A stretch of 64,000 bases of DNA from Betaproteobacteria bacterium (GTDB lineage: Bacteria; Pseudomonadota; Gammaproteobacteria; Burkholderiales; Burkholderiaceae_A): the NCBI GenBank assembly GCA_028139135.1, contig JAOINB010000003.1, forward strand, positions 29,811 to 93,810, in the 5' to 3' direction. Below the pieces are notes generated by a model that did not search any database, was not told the origin of the DNA, and saw only the letters and a program-made list of their open reading frames with translations. Shown here piece by piece: positions 28,731-36,939 of this stretch. Position 1 is the stretch's first letter. Each line of letters starts with the position of its first letter. A program made the translations under genes and the position numbers.

Positions 28731-30005
28731 ATGTCTAGGGCATTTAGTTTTTTAACAGCTTTAACGTTATCCACTTTGTTGATTGGAGTGACAACGTCTT
28801 TAATTATTAGCCTACTATTTTGCATATTCATTTTAGGCTTGTGGGTACTATATCAATCCTTCCAGCAACAACGTTTTCTTGACTGGTTGAAAAATACGTC
28901 CTACAAACCGATTCTCAACGGCTATGGTATTTGGAAGTTGATTTATTCCTCTGCCAATTCTTTATTAAAAAAAGGGGAGCTGCAGGAAAGTAAATTAAAG
29001 AATAACTTAGCAGCTTTCAGAAGAGCGACAGAAGCCATGGAAGATGGAATTCTGGTAATAGATAATAATAATTACATCGTCGCAGTAACTCCCAGAGCAG
29101 AGCATTATCTAAATATCAGTCAAGAACAAGATTACGGTACTAGTATTCTTAATCACATAAGGCATCCAAGTTTTGTAGAGTATTTGCTTAGCGGATCACT
29201 AAATAAAACAATCATCATTGAAGACCTAAGTCTTGACAAGAAAGCACTAGAGTTTAAGTTATTACCTTTTGATGCTACTCAAAAAATAATTTTGTGTAGA
29301 GATGTAACAAAACTGAGACAATTAGAAGTTGAAAAGAAAGACTTCGTCGCTAGCGCTTCCCATGAGCTGAAAACCCCCTTAACTGTTATAACCGGTTATT
29401 TGGAAACTATCTTTGAAATTGAAATTAATAAAGTTGAAAAAAATAGAATGCTAGCTGAAATGCTTATTCAGACCAAGCGAATGGACAAATTGATCAATGA
29501 TCTGCTACTACTCTCGAAACTAGAAAAATCCGACACTAGTCAAAATAAAACTCAGGTAAACATCAGTTTATTAACGCATGAATTATCAAAGTTGAGCGGA
29601 AATATTAATAAAGATCAACATACAATCTGTTTCGATATCGAAGACAATGTTTTCGTGTCTGGAACTAAAGACAACCTTAGAAGTGCTTTTTGGAATTTAA
29701 TTAATAACGCAATAATCTATACTGAAAAAGGCGGTAAAATAGAGGTGAGTTGCTTAAATACAGAGGAAGGCAGAGCGGTTTTCATTGTTAAAGACAATGG
29801 CATTGGAATTGAAGCTTATCATATCGATAAGTTGACTGAAAGGTTTTTTAGAGTTGATAGCTCGGGCTCAAGGGAAAGTAAGGGTACCGGCCTTGGGCTC
29901 TCTATAGTAAATGAGATCGTCCAAAAGCACGGAGCTTCTCTTAAAATACAGAGTCAGCCAAATGTCGGTAGCAAATTCAGCATAATCTTCCCCGCCGATG
30001 TCTAG
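28731..30005 (+). CDS. phoR: Phosphate regulon sensor histidine kinase PhoR
   Basis: The membrane partner of PhoB, 424 residues. It has two N-terminal hydrophobic segments (residues about 8-42), a linker, a PAS domain (around 97-195), the HisKA box VASASHELKTPLTVITGYL with phospho-accepting His211, and the HATPase domain (WNLINNAIIYTEKGG, FIVKDNGIGIEAYHIDKL, GTGLGLSIVNEIVQKHG). This small-membrane-domain layout with a PAS domain is characteristic of PhoR. The gene starts 61 bases after phoB and is presumably cotranscribed. Confidence 0.93.
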   Translation: MSRAFSFLTALTLSTLLIGVTTSLIISLLFCIFILGLWVLYQSFQQQRFLDWLKNTSYKPILNGYGIWKLIYSSANSLLKKGELQESKLKNNLAAFRRATEAMEDGILVIDNNNYIVAVTPRAEHYLNISQEQDYGTSILNHIRHPSFVEYLLSGSLNKTIIIEDLSLDKKALEFKLLPFDATQKIILCRDVTKLRQLEVEKKDFVASASHELKTPLTVITGYLETIFEIEINKVEKNRMLAEMLIQTKRMDKLINDLLLLSKLEKSDTSQNKTQVNISLLTHELSKLSGNINKDQHTICFDIEDNVFVSGTKDNLRSAFWNLINNAIIYTEKGGKIEVSCLNTEEGRAVFIVKDNGIGIEAYHIDKLTERFFRVDSSGSRESKGTGLGLSIVNEIVQKHGASLKIQSQPNVGSKFSIIFPADV

Positions 30006-30022
30006 ATTAGATAATTAGATAA

Positions 30023-31579
30023 ATGAACAGTAAACAAAAAAAAGATATTTTAGATAGATACCTCAAGAAAATTCTATGCGCTAACGTTTACGACGTTGCC
30101 AGTGAGTCAAAATTGGAGTTTGCGCCCATTATCAGCAGAAAAATGGGGAAAAAGATTTTTTATAAAAGGGAAGATCAACAAGAAACGTTCTCATTCAAAA
30201 TACGGGGCGCCTACAATAAAATTTCCCATTTAAGCTCTGCGGAGCTTCTTAGGGGGGTTATTGCTGCATCAGCAGGTAATCATGGGCAAGGAGTTAGTCT
30301 TGCTGCCAAAAAACTCAAAATAAAATCGACAATCGTAATGCCGCAAACAACACCATCCGTGAAAGTGGCATCAGTTAAAAGATTAGGATCCGATGTTGTA
30401 CTACATGGCGATTCTTACTCTGATGCTTTTGAAGAGGCTAAGAAAATCGCAAGACTTAGTAAGAAAAAGCTAATTCATCCTTTTGACGACGCGGACGTTA
30501 TCGCAGGTCAAGGGACGATAGGAATGGAAATCATTAGACAGATGCCCGAACCAATCGATGCGATATTTATTGCGGTTGGTGGTGGCGGTTTGATATCAGG
30601 GATAGGTTGTTATATTAAATCAATCAGACCAGAAATAAAGATTATTGGTGTCCAAACCACGGATTCTGATGCAATGATGCGTTCGATTGAGAAAGGAAAG
30701 AGGATTAAACTTAAACACGTGGGAATTTTTTCTGATGGCACTGCTGTCAAGCAAGTTGGATCCGAAACTTTCAAGCTTGCTAAAATTGTCGTTGATGATT
30801 TTTGTTCAGTCAGTGCTGATGAAATCTGTGCCGCAACAAGAGATATTTTTGAGGATACGCGTACAATTCAAGAACCAGCTGGAGCCATGGCGCTTGCAGG
30901 ACTAAAAAAGTACGTCTTACTTAACGGTGACAAAAAAAAGTTAGATAATTTAGTGGCAATTACCTGTGGTGCTAATGTTAACTTCGACAGGCTGAGGATA
31001 ATAGCGGAGCGATCGGAGTTGGGAGAAAACAAGGAGGCTTTACTAGCTATATCTTTACCTGAACAGAGGGGATCTTTCTTAAAGTTATGTGAAACATTAG
31101 GAAACCGTCACATAACAGAATTTAATTACAGGATGGAAGACTCGAGCACGGCTATTGTGTTCGCTGGTATTGAGGTAAAAGATTCGAAAGAAAAAACAAA
31201 AACTCTAAAAGCACTAAAGGCTCATGGATTCAAGGTTTTTGACCTTTCAGACGACGAAATCTCTAAATCACACATACGGCATATGGTTGGGGGGAAATCA
31301 AACCTTACCGGTAACGAGAAATTATTTAAGTTTGATTTCCCCGAACGCCCAGGCTCTCTAACTAGTTTCTTGTCTAAAATGCATCCGTCATGGAATATTT
31401 CTTTATTTAATTACAAGAATAATGGGACAGACAGTGGAAAGATATTAATTGGATTACAGGTGCCTCAGGATGAGGGGCCACTTTTGGAAAAATTCCTAAA
31501 ACAATTAGGGTACGAATATACAAACGAATCGAAAAATCTCGCATATAGACTATTCCTAAATAAAAAATCTCTAAGATAA
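30023..31579 (+). CDS. ilvA: Threonine ammonia-lyase, biosynthetic (threonine dehydratase)
   Basis: IlvA deaminates threonine to 2-oxobutanoate, the first committed step to isoleucine. The 518-residue protein has an N-terminal PLP domain (lysine 59 in ETFSFKIRGAYNKI, SAGNHGQGVSLAA, VGGGGLISGIG) and two C-terminal ACT-like regulatory domains (starting at LLAISLPEQRGSFLKLCE and FKFDFPERPGSLTSFLSK). That architecture marks the isoleucine-inhibited biosynthetic form, not the catabolic TdcB. It begins 17 bases after phoR; cotranscription is possible but not functionally obvious. Confidence 0.97.
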   Translation: MNSKQKKDILDRYLKKILCANVYDVASESKLEFAPIISRKMGKKIFYKREDQQETFSFKIRGAYNKISHLSSAELLRGVIAASAGNHGQGVSLAAKKLKIKSTIVMPQTTPSVKVASVKRLGSDVVLHGDSYSDAFEEAKKIARLSKKKLIHPFDDADVIAGQGTIGMEIIRQMPEPIDAIFIAVGGGGLISGIGCYIKSIRPEIKIIGVQTTDSDAMMRSIEKGKRIKLKHVGIFSDGTAVKQVGSETFKLAKIVVDDFCSVSADEICAATRDIFEDTRTIQEPAGAMALAGLKKYVLLNGDKKKLDNLVAITCGANVNFDRLRIIAERSELGENKEALLAISLPEQRGSFLKLCETLGNRHITEFNYRMEDSSTAIVFAGIEVKDSKEKTKTLKALKAHGFKVFDLSDDEISKSHIRHMVGGKSNLTGNEKLFKFDFPERPGSLTSFLSKMHPSWNISLFNYKNNGTDSGKILIGLQVPQDEGPLLEKFLKQLGYEYTNESKNLAYRLFLNKKSLR

Positions 31580-31591
31580 GACAAACCTATA

Positions 31592-32872
31592 ATGGATTTT
31601 AATTGTTTTATCATTGGTTTAAATCATAAAAGTGCAGACTTATCATTGCGGGAGCGAGTCAGCATCCCAGAAAATAAAATATTGCAAGTGCAACACCAAT
31701 TAAAGACACTTTTGGATCCTCTGGCAATTGAACAGGTCATTTTATCGACGTGTAACCGTACGGAATTTTATTTTTATGGTGATAATGCATCAAATATATT
31801 TGACAAAACACTTAATTGGCTAGCAGCGTATGCTAATGAAAATATTGAAAAAATCCAAGCACATACATATAAACGAGAAGGAAAGGATGCCGTTTCTCAT
31901 ATTTTTTCCCTGGCATGTGGCTTGGATTCTATGGCAATGGGTGAGACTCAGATTTTAGGTCAGCTAAAATCCGCAACACGCATGTCAAAAGAACTAGGTT
32001 ACTCGGGTAGTAACCTTGATTATTTAACTCAAAAAGCGTTCAATGTCGCAAAGCTTGTTCGAAGCGAGACAGATATTGGTAAGCAATCAATCTCTCTGGC
32101 GTCTCTTTCCATCCAACTAACCAAAAAGATTTTTGGCAACCTATCTAATTGTGATGTCTTGTTTATTGGCGCAGGTGAAATGATAAACCTCTGCCTAAAT
32201 CATATTTCGGAACAGAATCCGAAGTCTATAACCCTAACAAATAGAGACATCAAACGAGGGCAAGAACTTATAAAAAAATTCAATGGAAGCTACTTTCCAA
32301 TTGGAAATTTAAACAGAAACTTGGAGAATTTTGACGTGATAATCAGCTGTACAGCCAGTGCTTTGCCTCTAGTTGGTCTCGGCGTAATTTCAACTGCTTT
32401 AAAAAAAAGGAAAAATCGTCCTATTGTTTGTATAGACTTAGCTGTTCCGAGGGATTTTGAGCCTGAGGTTAAAAAACTCGATAACGTTTTTCTTTTTTCG
32501 ATAGATGACTTAGGTGCTCAGATAGACGAAAACATTAAGTCAAGACTATCATCTGCTGTAGAAGCTAGAGAGATTATCGAAAATAACATCGAAGAATTTT
32601 ATATTTGGAAAGAAAAACGAAAAATTGTTCCAGTAATTCAGGAATTGAAAAGTCGTAGTGAACAAGCAATTAAAATTGAGGTCAAAAATGCGTTAAGAAA
32701 AATTGAGAATGGTACGCCGGTAGAAGATGTTTTATCCGAACTTGCGAACAAGATTTCGAATAAATTTTTACACAATGCGTACGTAGCTCTAAATGATCAG
32801 AGTTCAGAAAAACATTCAGAAGTAAGGTTTTGGATTAAAAAACTGTACGGGATAGAGCTAGATGATAAATGA
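31592..32872 (+). CDS. hemA: Glutamyl-tRNA reductase
   Basis: HemA reduces glutamyl-tRNA-Glu to glutamate-1-semialdehyde, the first step of C5-pathway haem synthesis. The 426-residue protein has LNHKSADLSLRERVS, the catalytic cysteine in LSTCNRTEFY (Cys54), GLDSMAMGETQILGQLK, the NADPH-binding VLFIGAGEMINLCLNH and a C-terminal dimerisation helix. It heads hemA-prfA-prmC-grxD, a standard betaproteobacterial group, and overlaps prfA by 11 bases. Confidence 0.97.
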   Translation: MDFNCFIIGLNHKSADLSLRERVSIPENKILQVQHQLKTLLDPLAIEQVILSTCNRTEFYFYGDNASNIFDKTLNWLAAYANENIEKIQAHTYKREGKDAVSHIFSLACGLDSMAMGETQILGQLKSATRMSKELGYSGSNLDYLTQKAFNVAKLVRSETDIGKQSISLASLSIQLTKKIFGNLSNCDVLFIGAGEMINLCLNHISEQNPKSITLTNRDIKRGQELIKKFNGSYFPIGNLNRNLENFDVIISCTASALPLVGLGVISTALKKRKNRPIVCIDLAVPRDFEPEVKKLDNVFLFSIDDLGAQIDENIKSRLSSAVEAREIIENNIEEFYIWKEKRKIVPVIQELKSRSEQAIKIEVKNALRKIENGTPVEDVLSELANKISNKFLHNAYVALNDQSSEKHSEVRFWIKKLYGIELDDK

Positions 32873-33941
32873 AAGTTTCAGAAAAAGACTTGAAAAGATT
32901 AATGCTCGCTTAACAGATGTTGAACAAGAATTAGCAAATCCTGAGGTAACAAAAAATATAAAGAAATTTCAAGCCCTCTCTATCGAAAGAGCAGAGTTGT
33001 TGCCAATTGTGGAACGGGCACAAATTTTGGATAACCTGAGCAAAGATATTGAAACGACTGCATCATGGACTACGGACCCAGAACTAAAGGAAGACGCGAT
33101 CATTGAGTTAGACGGATTAAAAAAAAGAGTGGCAGAAGTTGAAAACGAGCTTAAAGGGCTACTTTTACCAAAGGATCCGAACGATAAAAAAAATGTGCTT
33201 TTGGAAATCCGAGCAGGTACGGGTGGCGATGAGTCGACGTTATTTGTAGCCGACTTAGTTCGTATGTACACAAAATTTGCTGAGAGAAAAAAGTGGAAAA
33301 TAGAAATTATTTCCTCTCACGAGTCTGGACTTGGTGGATTTAAAGAAATTATCATAAAATTAGCGGGCAAGAATGTCTACTCTACTCTCAAGTTTGAATC
33401 TGGTGGTCATAGAGTTCAGCGGATTCCGGTTACAGAAACGCAAGGAAGGATACATACCTCTGCGTGTACCGTAGCTGTTTTGGCTGAAGTAGAAAACATT
33501 AATGAAATTAATGTTAAACCAGAAGAGATAAGGGTTGATGTGTTCCGTGCATCTGGAGCTGGTGGACAGCATGTAAACAAGACAGAGTCAGCTGTCAGAA
33601 TTACTCATTTGCCGACAGGGATAGTAGCTGAGTGTCAAGATGACCGCAGCCAACACAAAAACAAAGATAAGGCACTCAAAGTATTATGCGCGCGAATAAA
33701 AGATCAAGAACTTGCAAACCAGCAAAAAGCCATAGCAGACACACGTAAAACACTCATAGGTTCCGGAGATCGGTCAGAACGCATTCGCACATATAATTTC
33801 CCCCAGGGTAGAGTTACCGACCATAGAATAAACCTCACGTCTTACAAATTGGACCAAGTACTTGAAGGTATACTTGACGAGTTCACTGATATGCTTGTAG
33901 CACAGCATCAGGCGGAAAGATTATCGTCGATGGTGGATTAG
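32862..33941 (+). CDS. prfA: Peptide chain release factor 1
   Basis: RF1 reads UAA and UAG in the ribosomal A site and triggers peptide release. The 359-residue protein has the catalytic GGQ (residues 234-236 in SGAGGQHVNKTESAVR) and EIRAGTGGDES. It overlaps hemA by 11 bases and precedes prmC, whose product methylates the GGQ glutamine. Confidence 0.96.
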   Translation: MINESFRKRLEKINARLTDVEQELANPEVTKNIKKFQALSIERAELLPIVERAQILDNLSKDIETTASWTTDPELKEDAIIELDGLKKRVAEVENELKGLLLPKDPNDKKNVLLEIRAGTGGDESTLFVADLVRMYTKFAERKKWKIEIISSHESGLGGFKEIIIKLAGKNVYSTLKFESGGHRVQRIPVTETQGRIHTSACTVAVLAEVENINEINVKPEEIRVDVFRASGAGGQHVNKTESAVRITHLPTGIVAECQDDRSQHKNKDKALKVLCARIKDQELANQQKAIADTRKTLIGSGDRSERIRTYNFPQGRVTDHRINLTSYKLDQVLEGILDEFTDMLVAQHQAERLSSMVD

Positions 33942-33945
33942 ATAT

Positions 33946-34761
33946 ATGCATGACGCTAAGTACAATATATATATCCGGAGGCTCATTTCACACATAGCAC
34001 AAAAACCTGAATATTGGTATCTTGCTTACCCATGTGAGGAACTTCCCAATGAAACTTGCTACGCCGTGTTATCCGAGTCTCTAAAGAAATTGGATATGGG
34101 AATTCCCTTTGAATATGTCATAGGTTGGTCTGAATTTTACAAATACAGATTTCAAGTTACTGAAAACGTTTTAATACCGCGAGAAGAAACTGAAATTCTT
34201 GTCGAACAATCCATCAATGCCTTATCCAGGTCCATAAAAAATAATCTTAAGGTTTTGGAACTCGGGGTAGGATCTGGTGCGATCATTGCTAGTATATTGT
34301 TATCTACTTCCAAATCGATATCTGCCATTGCAACGGACTGCTCTCCAGGAGCAATATTAGCGGCAAAGAATAACTCTATTAGATTAGGCGTCAATGTCGC
34401 TTTCAAGCTAGGGGACTGGTGGGATGCTTTGAACTCTGAAGAAGACGGTCCCTTTGATTTAATAATTGCAAATCCCCCATATGTTGGTACCGAAAAAACC
34501 AACGAGAAAGATACATTATCTAGTTATGAACCCTCTATATCACTTTATGGAAAAAAGCCCTCACAATCTGGAACTAATGACGCAATGAAAATAATTAGCG
34601 GAGCAAGTGATTGGCTCGAGGATGGTGGTAAACTATTGATGGAACACGGGTTTAACCAAAGGAAGATACTTAGTGATTTTGCCATATCAAACGGATTGTT
34701 AATTTTGGAACAAATTGACGATTTATCAGGTCTACCCAGAGTATTAATTCTGGGAAAGTAG
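33946..34761 (+). CDS. prmC: Release factor glutamine methyltransferase
   Basis: PrmC methylates the GGQ glutamine of RF1 and RF2. The 271-residue protein has an N-terminal helical domain with MGIPFEYVIGWSEFY and LIPREETEILVEQ, SAM motif VLELGVGSGAIIASI, and the catalytic NPPY (LIIANPPYVGTE). It lies 4 bases after prfA. The N-terminal domain begins directly at the family start, so no truncation is apparent. Confidence 0.95.
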   Translation: MHDAKYNIYIRRLISHIAQKPEYWYLAYPCEELPNETCYAVLSESLKKLDMGIPFEYVIGWSEFYKYRFQVTENVLIPREETEILVEQSINALSRSIKNNLKVLELGVGSGAIIASILLSTSKSISAIATDCSPGAILAAKNNSIRLGVNVAFKLGDWWDALNSEEDGPFDLIIANPPYVGTEKTNEKDTLSSYEPSISLYGKKPSQSGTNDAMKIISGASDWLEDGGKLLMEHGFNQRKILSDFAISNGLLILEQIDDLSGLPRVLILGK

Positions 34762-34790
34762 ATTTATTAAACAAGGGAGGAACAGTCCAT

Positions 34791-35120
34791 ATGGAAGCAG
34801 GCGATTTTATAAAAGATGCTATCACCAATAATAAAGTAGTTCTCTTTATGAAAGGAACTGCACAGTTCCCGCAATGTGGTTTTTCGGGACAAGTTATTCA
34901 AATCTTGAAAAAAAGCGGGCTCAAGGATATCGCTACCATTAACGTTTTGGAAGATGAACAAGTCAGGCAAGAAATAAAAGAATTTTCGGAATGGCCCACC
35001 ATTCCGCAGCTTTATATAAATGAAAAATTTATAGGTGGAGCAGACATAGTTACCGAAATGTACGAAACTGGAGAATTGTTGGAGTTACTCCGAAAGGAAG
35101 CCGTCCTCTCGACAGAATGA
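34791..35120 (+). CDS. grxD: Monothiol glutaredoxin (Grx4/GrxD type)
   Basis: A 109-residue monothiol glutaredoxin with the CGFS active site (Cys29 in KGTAQFPQCGFSGQ), WPTIPQLYINEKFIGGADIV and glutathione-binding residues. CGFS glutaredoxins carry [2Fe-2S] clusters bridged by glutathione and often pair with BolA proteins; a bolA-family gene lies at 50009-50251. GGGAGG precedes the ATG. It is the last gene of the hemA run and is convergent with the split tRNA-Thr, 40 bases away. Confidence 0.96.
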   Translation: MEAGDFIKDAITNNKVVLFMKGTAQFPQCGFSGQVIQILKKSGLKDIATINVLEDEQVRQEIKEFSEWPTIPQLYINEKFIGGADIVTEMYETGELLELLRKEAVLSTE

Positions 35121-35140
35121 AACTTTTTGTTTGGTGTCTG

Positions 35141-35160
35141 TTTAAAAAAAACAAAAAAAA
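35141..35160 (-). terminator. Oligo-T tract directly after tRNA-Thr
   Basis: Immediately after the encoded CCA the minus strand reads eight T, one G, then eight T. A structured RNA 3' end followed by a U-rich run resembles an intrinsic terminator, the tRNA T-arm/acceptor or intron P9 acting as the upstream structure. There is no separate hairpin. Termination is inferred. Confidence 0.4.
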
Positions 35161-35450
35161 TGGTGCCGGTTATCGGATTTGAACTGATGACCTACCGCTT
35201 CATAATTCTCAACTATTTTCATAGTCGACAACAACTGTCGTGAGAATTTGGACTTTCTCTTCATCATATCGAATATCATCAACTTAGATGCTCCCCGTCA
35301 AGTCTCTACACGTTCACCCAAAAGGGCGCTTCGCTCGGGATTGCCATTTTAAAGGTTCCCCCGAATTTGAGGAGTGGTCATCTCAATGTTTCCAAAGAGA
35401 GTTGCAATTTTATTTACAAGGCGGTTGCTCTACCACTGAGCTAAACCGGC
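35161..35450 (-). tRNA. tRNA-Thr(UGU) split by a group I intron
   Basis: Minus-strand exons are 35450-35416 (35 nt) and 35200-35161 (40 nt), together a 75-nt cloverleaf with encoded CCA. Acceptor GCCGGTT pairs AACCGGC; the D-stem is GCTC/GAGC; the anticodon stem ACCGC (35425-35421) pairs GCGGT (35198-35194) only after removal of 215 nt. The joined loop is CTTGTAA, anticodon TGT. The T-stem has one A.C mismatch, which I recall in E. coli tRNA-Thr(UGU) as well, so it is not evidence of decay. The intron lies between positions 36 and 37. A TATATT -10-like box sits at 35465-35460. Confidence 0.92.
35201..35415 (-). other. Group I intron, 215 nt, no internal ORF
   Basis: Read on the minus strand. 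P1: exon TTGT (35419-35416) pairs GCAA (35405-35402), with the U.G pair at the splice site. P10: TT (35407-35406) pairs the first two A of exon 2. P2: TCTC/GAGA (35400-35397/35384-35381) with an inner GAAA loop. P4: TCGGG/CCCGA (35364-35360/35339-35335). P7: GACTT/AAGTC (35304-35300/35255-35251). P9: AATTCTCA/TGAGAATT, 8 bp (35248-35241/35211-35204), enclosing CGACA/TGTCG and ACTAT-GAAA-ATAGT hairpins. The last intron base is G (omega G, 35201). The size and core (TCAAATTCGGG, GACGGGGAGCATCTAAG) resemble the IC3-type introns of Azoarcus tRNA-Ile and cyanobacterial tRNA-Leu. Confidence 0.9.
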
Positions 35451-35577
35451 ACGGATTCAAATATAACATGCGCTGGCCGTTATTTCTCTTTTTTTTTTAT
35501 TATTTATAAATTTAATGCAGAAGTTCGTGGTTAAAGGTTCCTTAACTTACTAAATATTATTTTCTACAGAAATATCA

Positions 35578-36081
35578 TCACTTTACTCTCTTAAGAAAAG
35601 TTGTATTTTTTCTTTTTCCCACGGTGGATTTTCTTTTCTTCAACTCATTCGTTGATGCATTACCTGGATCAATCATGACAAGATGGTCTTTACCGATAGT
35701 GTTTTCGTTTTTTGAAATTCCAGCTTTTTGCTCACTTTCTTGCTCTGAATTAGGTATATTTTCAAAAGTAACACCTTGCCCTGTCTCTTTGGAAAAAATT
35801 GCCAAAACATTTTTTACCGGAACCCAAATTTCCATTGCACTCCCAGCGAATCTACCGGTAAACGAAATATCGTTGTTTGTTAAATCAAGCTTATGAGTCG
35901 CAACGGGAGAGATATTTAGAATAATCATCCCGCTTTCCACATAATCACGGGGTACCCTTGTGGTTGGACAAACAGTTGCCTGAATGCAAGGGCTGAACCC
36001 AAAATCTAAACACCATTGATATGTTGCTCTCAAAATATAGGGTTTCAGAATGTTTCCAGGACCGGCGCTAACAGTTACCAT
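35578..36081 (-). CDS. sspB: ClpXP specificity-enhancing factor SspB
   Basis: SspB tethers ssrA-tagged proteins to ClpXP. The 167-residue protein has the SspB start KPYILRATYQWCLDFGFSPC, GMIILNISPVATHKLDL and the strand FTGRFAGSAMEIWVPV, followed by a flexible, charged tail ending LKRVK, which resembles the ClpX-binding XB motif LRVVK. In related bacteria sspA lies between petC and sspB; here only 67 bases separate them and sspA is absent. The tRNA-Thr gene follows on the same strand after 127 bases. Confidence 0.92.
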   Translation of the reverse strand: MVTVSAGPGNILKPYILRATYQWCLDFGFSPCIQATVCPTTRVPRDYVESGMIILNISPVATHKLDLTNNDISFTGRFAGSAMEIWVPVKNVLAIFSKETGQGVTFENIPNSEQESEQKAGISKNENTIGKDHLVMIDPGNASTNELKKRKSTVGKRKNTTFLKRVK

Positions 36082-36148
36082 TTAAGCCCCTATCATCAAT
36101 TAACTAGAAAAATTTTCGATAAAAAAAGTGTCCCAAAAAGCTTATACT

Positions 36149-36916
36149 CTACTTAATATCTTTCCAATATGCCGCATTAAGTCTCCAGGCTATGAAGACG
36201 AAAATACCTAAAAAGAGCAAGACCCAAACGCCCAATTGTTTTCTGAACTGCCCCGTCGGATCTGAGACCCAAACTAGAAAGGCAGTGAGGTCGGCCATAT
36301 TTTCATCAAATTCAGCTTTTGTCATGCGACCGGGCTCAGTTATCTCTAAACTTACGAGTTTTTGTCCAGTCTTGCTTCCATTTACCGTTTCCTCAGAGGA
36401 CGAAACCTTGTTAATACCTTGCAAATCCCAGAGAACATTAGGCATCCCAACTCCTGGATAAACGAGGTTATTCCAGCCTGTTCGTTGTGAGGAGTCAGCG
36501 TAGTAGCTTCTCAAATAGGTATATATCCAATCCGCGCCGGAACCGTCGTGTGAAGATCGTGATCTGGCAGTCAGCGAAAGATCGGGGGGAGCCTTACCTA
36601 ACCAAACCTTCGCGTCTTTCGCTTTCATAGGAGAAACTATTGTTGCAGCCGAGCTGGCTAGACTACTATTTTTAAAAAAATTGTCCTTTATCTGTGACTC
36701 AGTCAATCCCAAATCTTTTAGTCGACTGTATCTGACTTGGCTGATTCCATGGCACCCTAAGCAGTAATTGAAATACAACTTAGCACCATTTTGAAGAGCA
36801 GCGTTATTATTTACCCGGCTAACAGGAAATGTATCCAACGAAATATCCGATGAAGCCGCAAACACCTGGCTAACAAATATAGAAAAAATAAAGAGTAAAG
36901 AGACTTGCCTAGTCAT
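36149..36916 (-). CDS. petC: Cytochrome c1, bc1 complex
   Basis: The c-type cytochrome subunit of ubiquinol:cytochrome c reductase in the inner membrane. It has a signal peptide (RQVSLLFIFSIFVSQVFA), the haem motif NYCLGCHG, a probable Met ligand in PGVGMPNVLWDL and a C-terminal membrane anchor (VWVLLFLGIFVFIAW). I place the start at ATG 36916, since GGGGAT lies 7 bases upstream and it gives a clean signal peptide. A longer frame opens at 36943 overlapping petB. It is the third gene of petABC. Confidence 0.94.
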   Translation of the reverse strand: MTRQVSLLFIFSIFVSQVFAASSDISLDTFPVSRVNNNAALQNGAKLYFNYCLGCHGISQVRYSRLKDLGLTESQIKDNFFKNSSLASSAATIVSPMKAKDAKVWLGKAPPDLSLTARSRSSHDGSGADWIYTYLRSYYADSSQRTGWNNLVYPGVGMPNVLWDLQGINKVSSSEETVNGSKTGQKLVSLEITEPGRMTKAEFDENMADLTAFLVWVSDPTGQFRKQLGVWVLLFLGIFVFIAWRLNAAYWKDIK

Positions 36917-36939
36917 AAATTTATCCCCATCTAAATCTC

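Noticed and set aside
35161..35450. A tmRNA (two tRNA-like ends about 290 nt apart)
   Set aside because: Both halves carry full tRNA-Thr identity including an anticodon stem that pairs across the gap and a UGU anticodon. The insert has group I core helices and no tag reading frame, and the acceptor lacks the tRNA-Ala-like G.U pair.
35288..35509. A 73-residue plus-strand frame over the intron, possibly a homing endonuclease
   Set aside because: It is antisense to the intron, has no LAGLIDADG, HNH or GIY-YIG motif, and crosses the tRNA exon.
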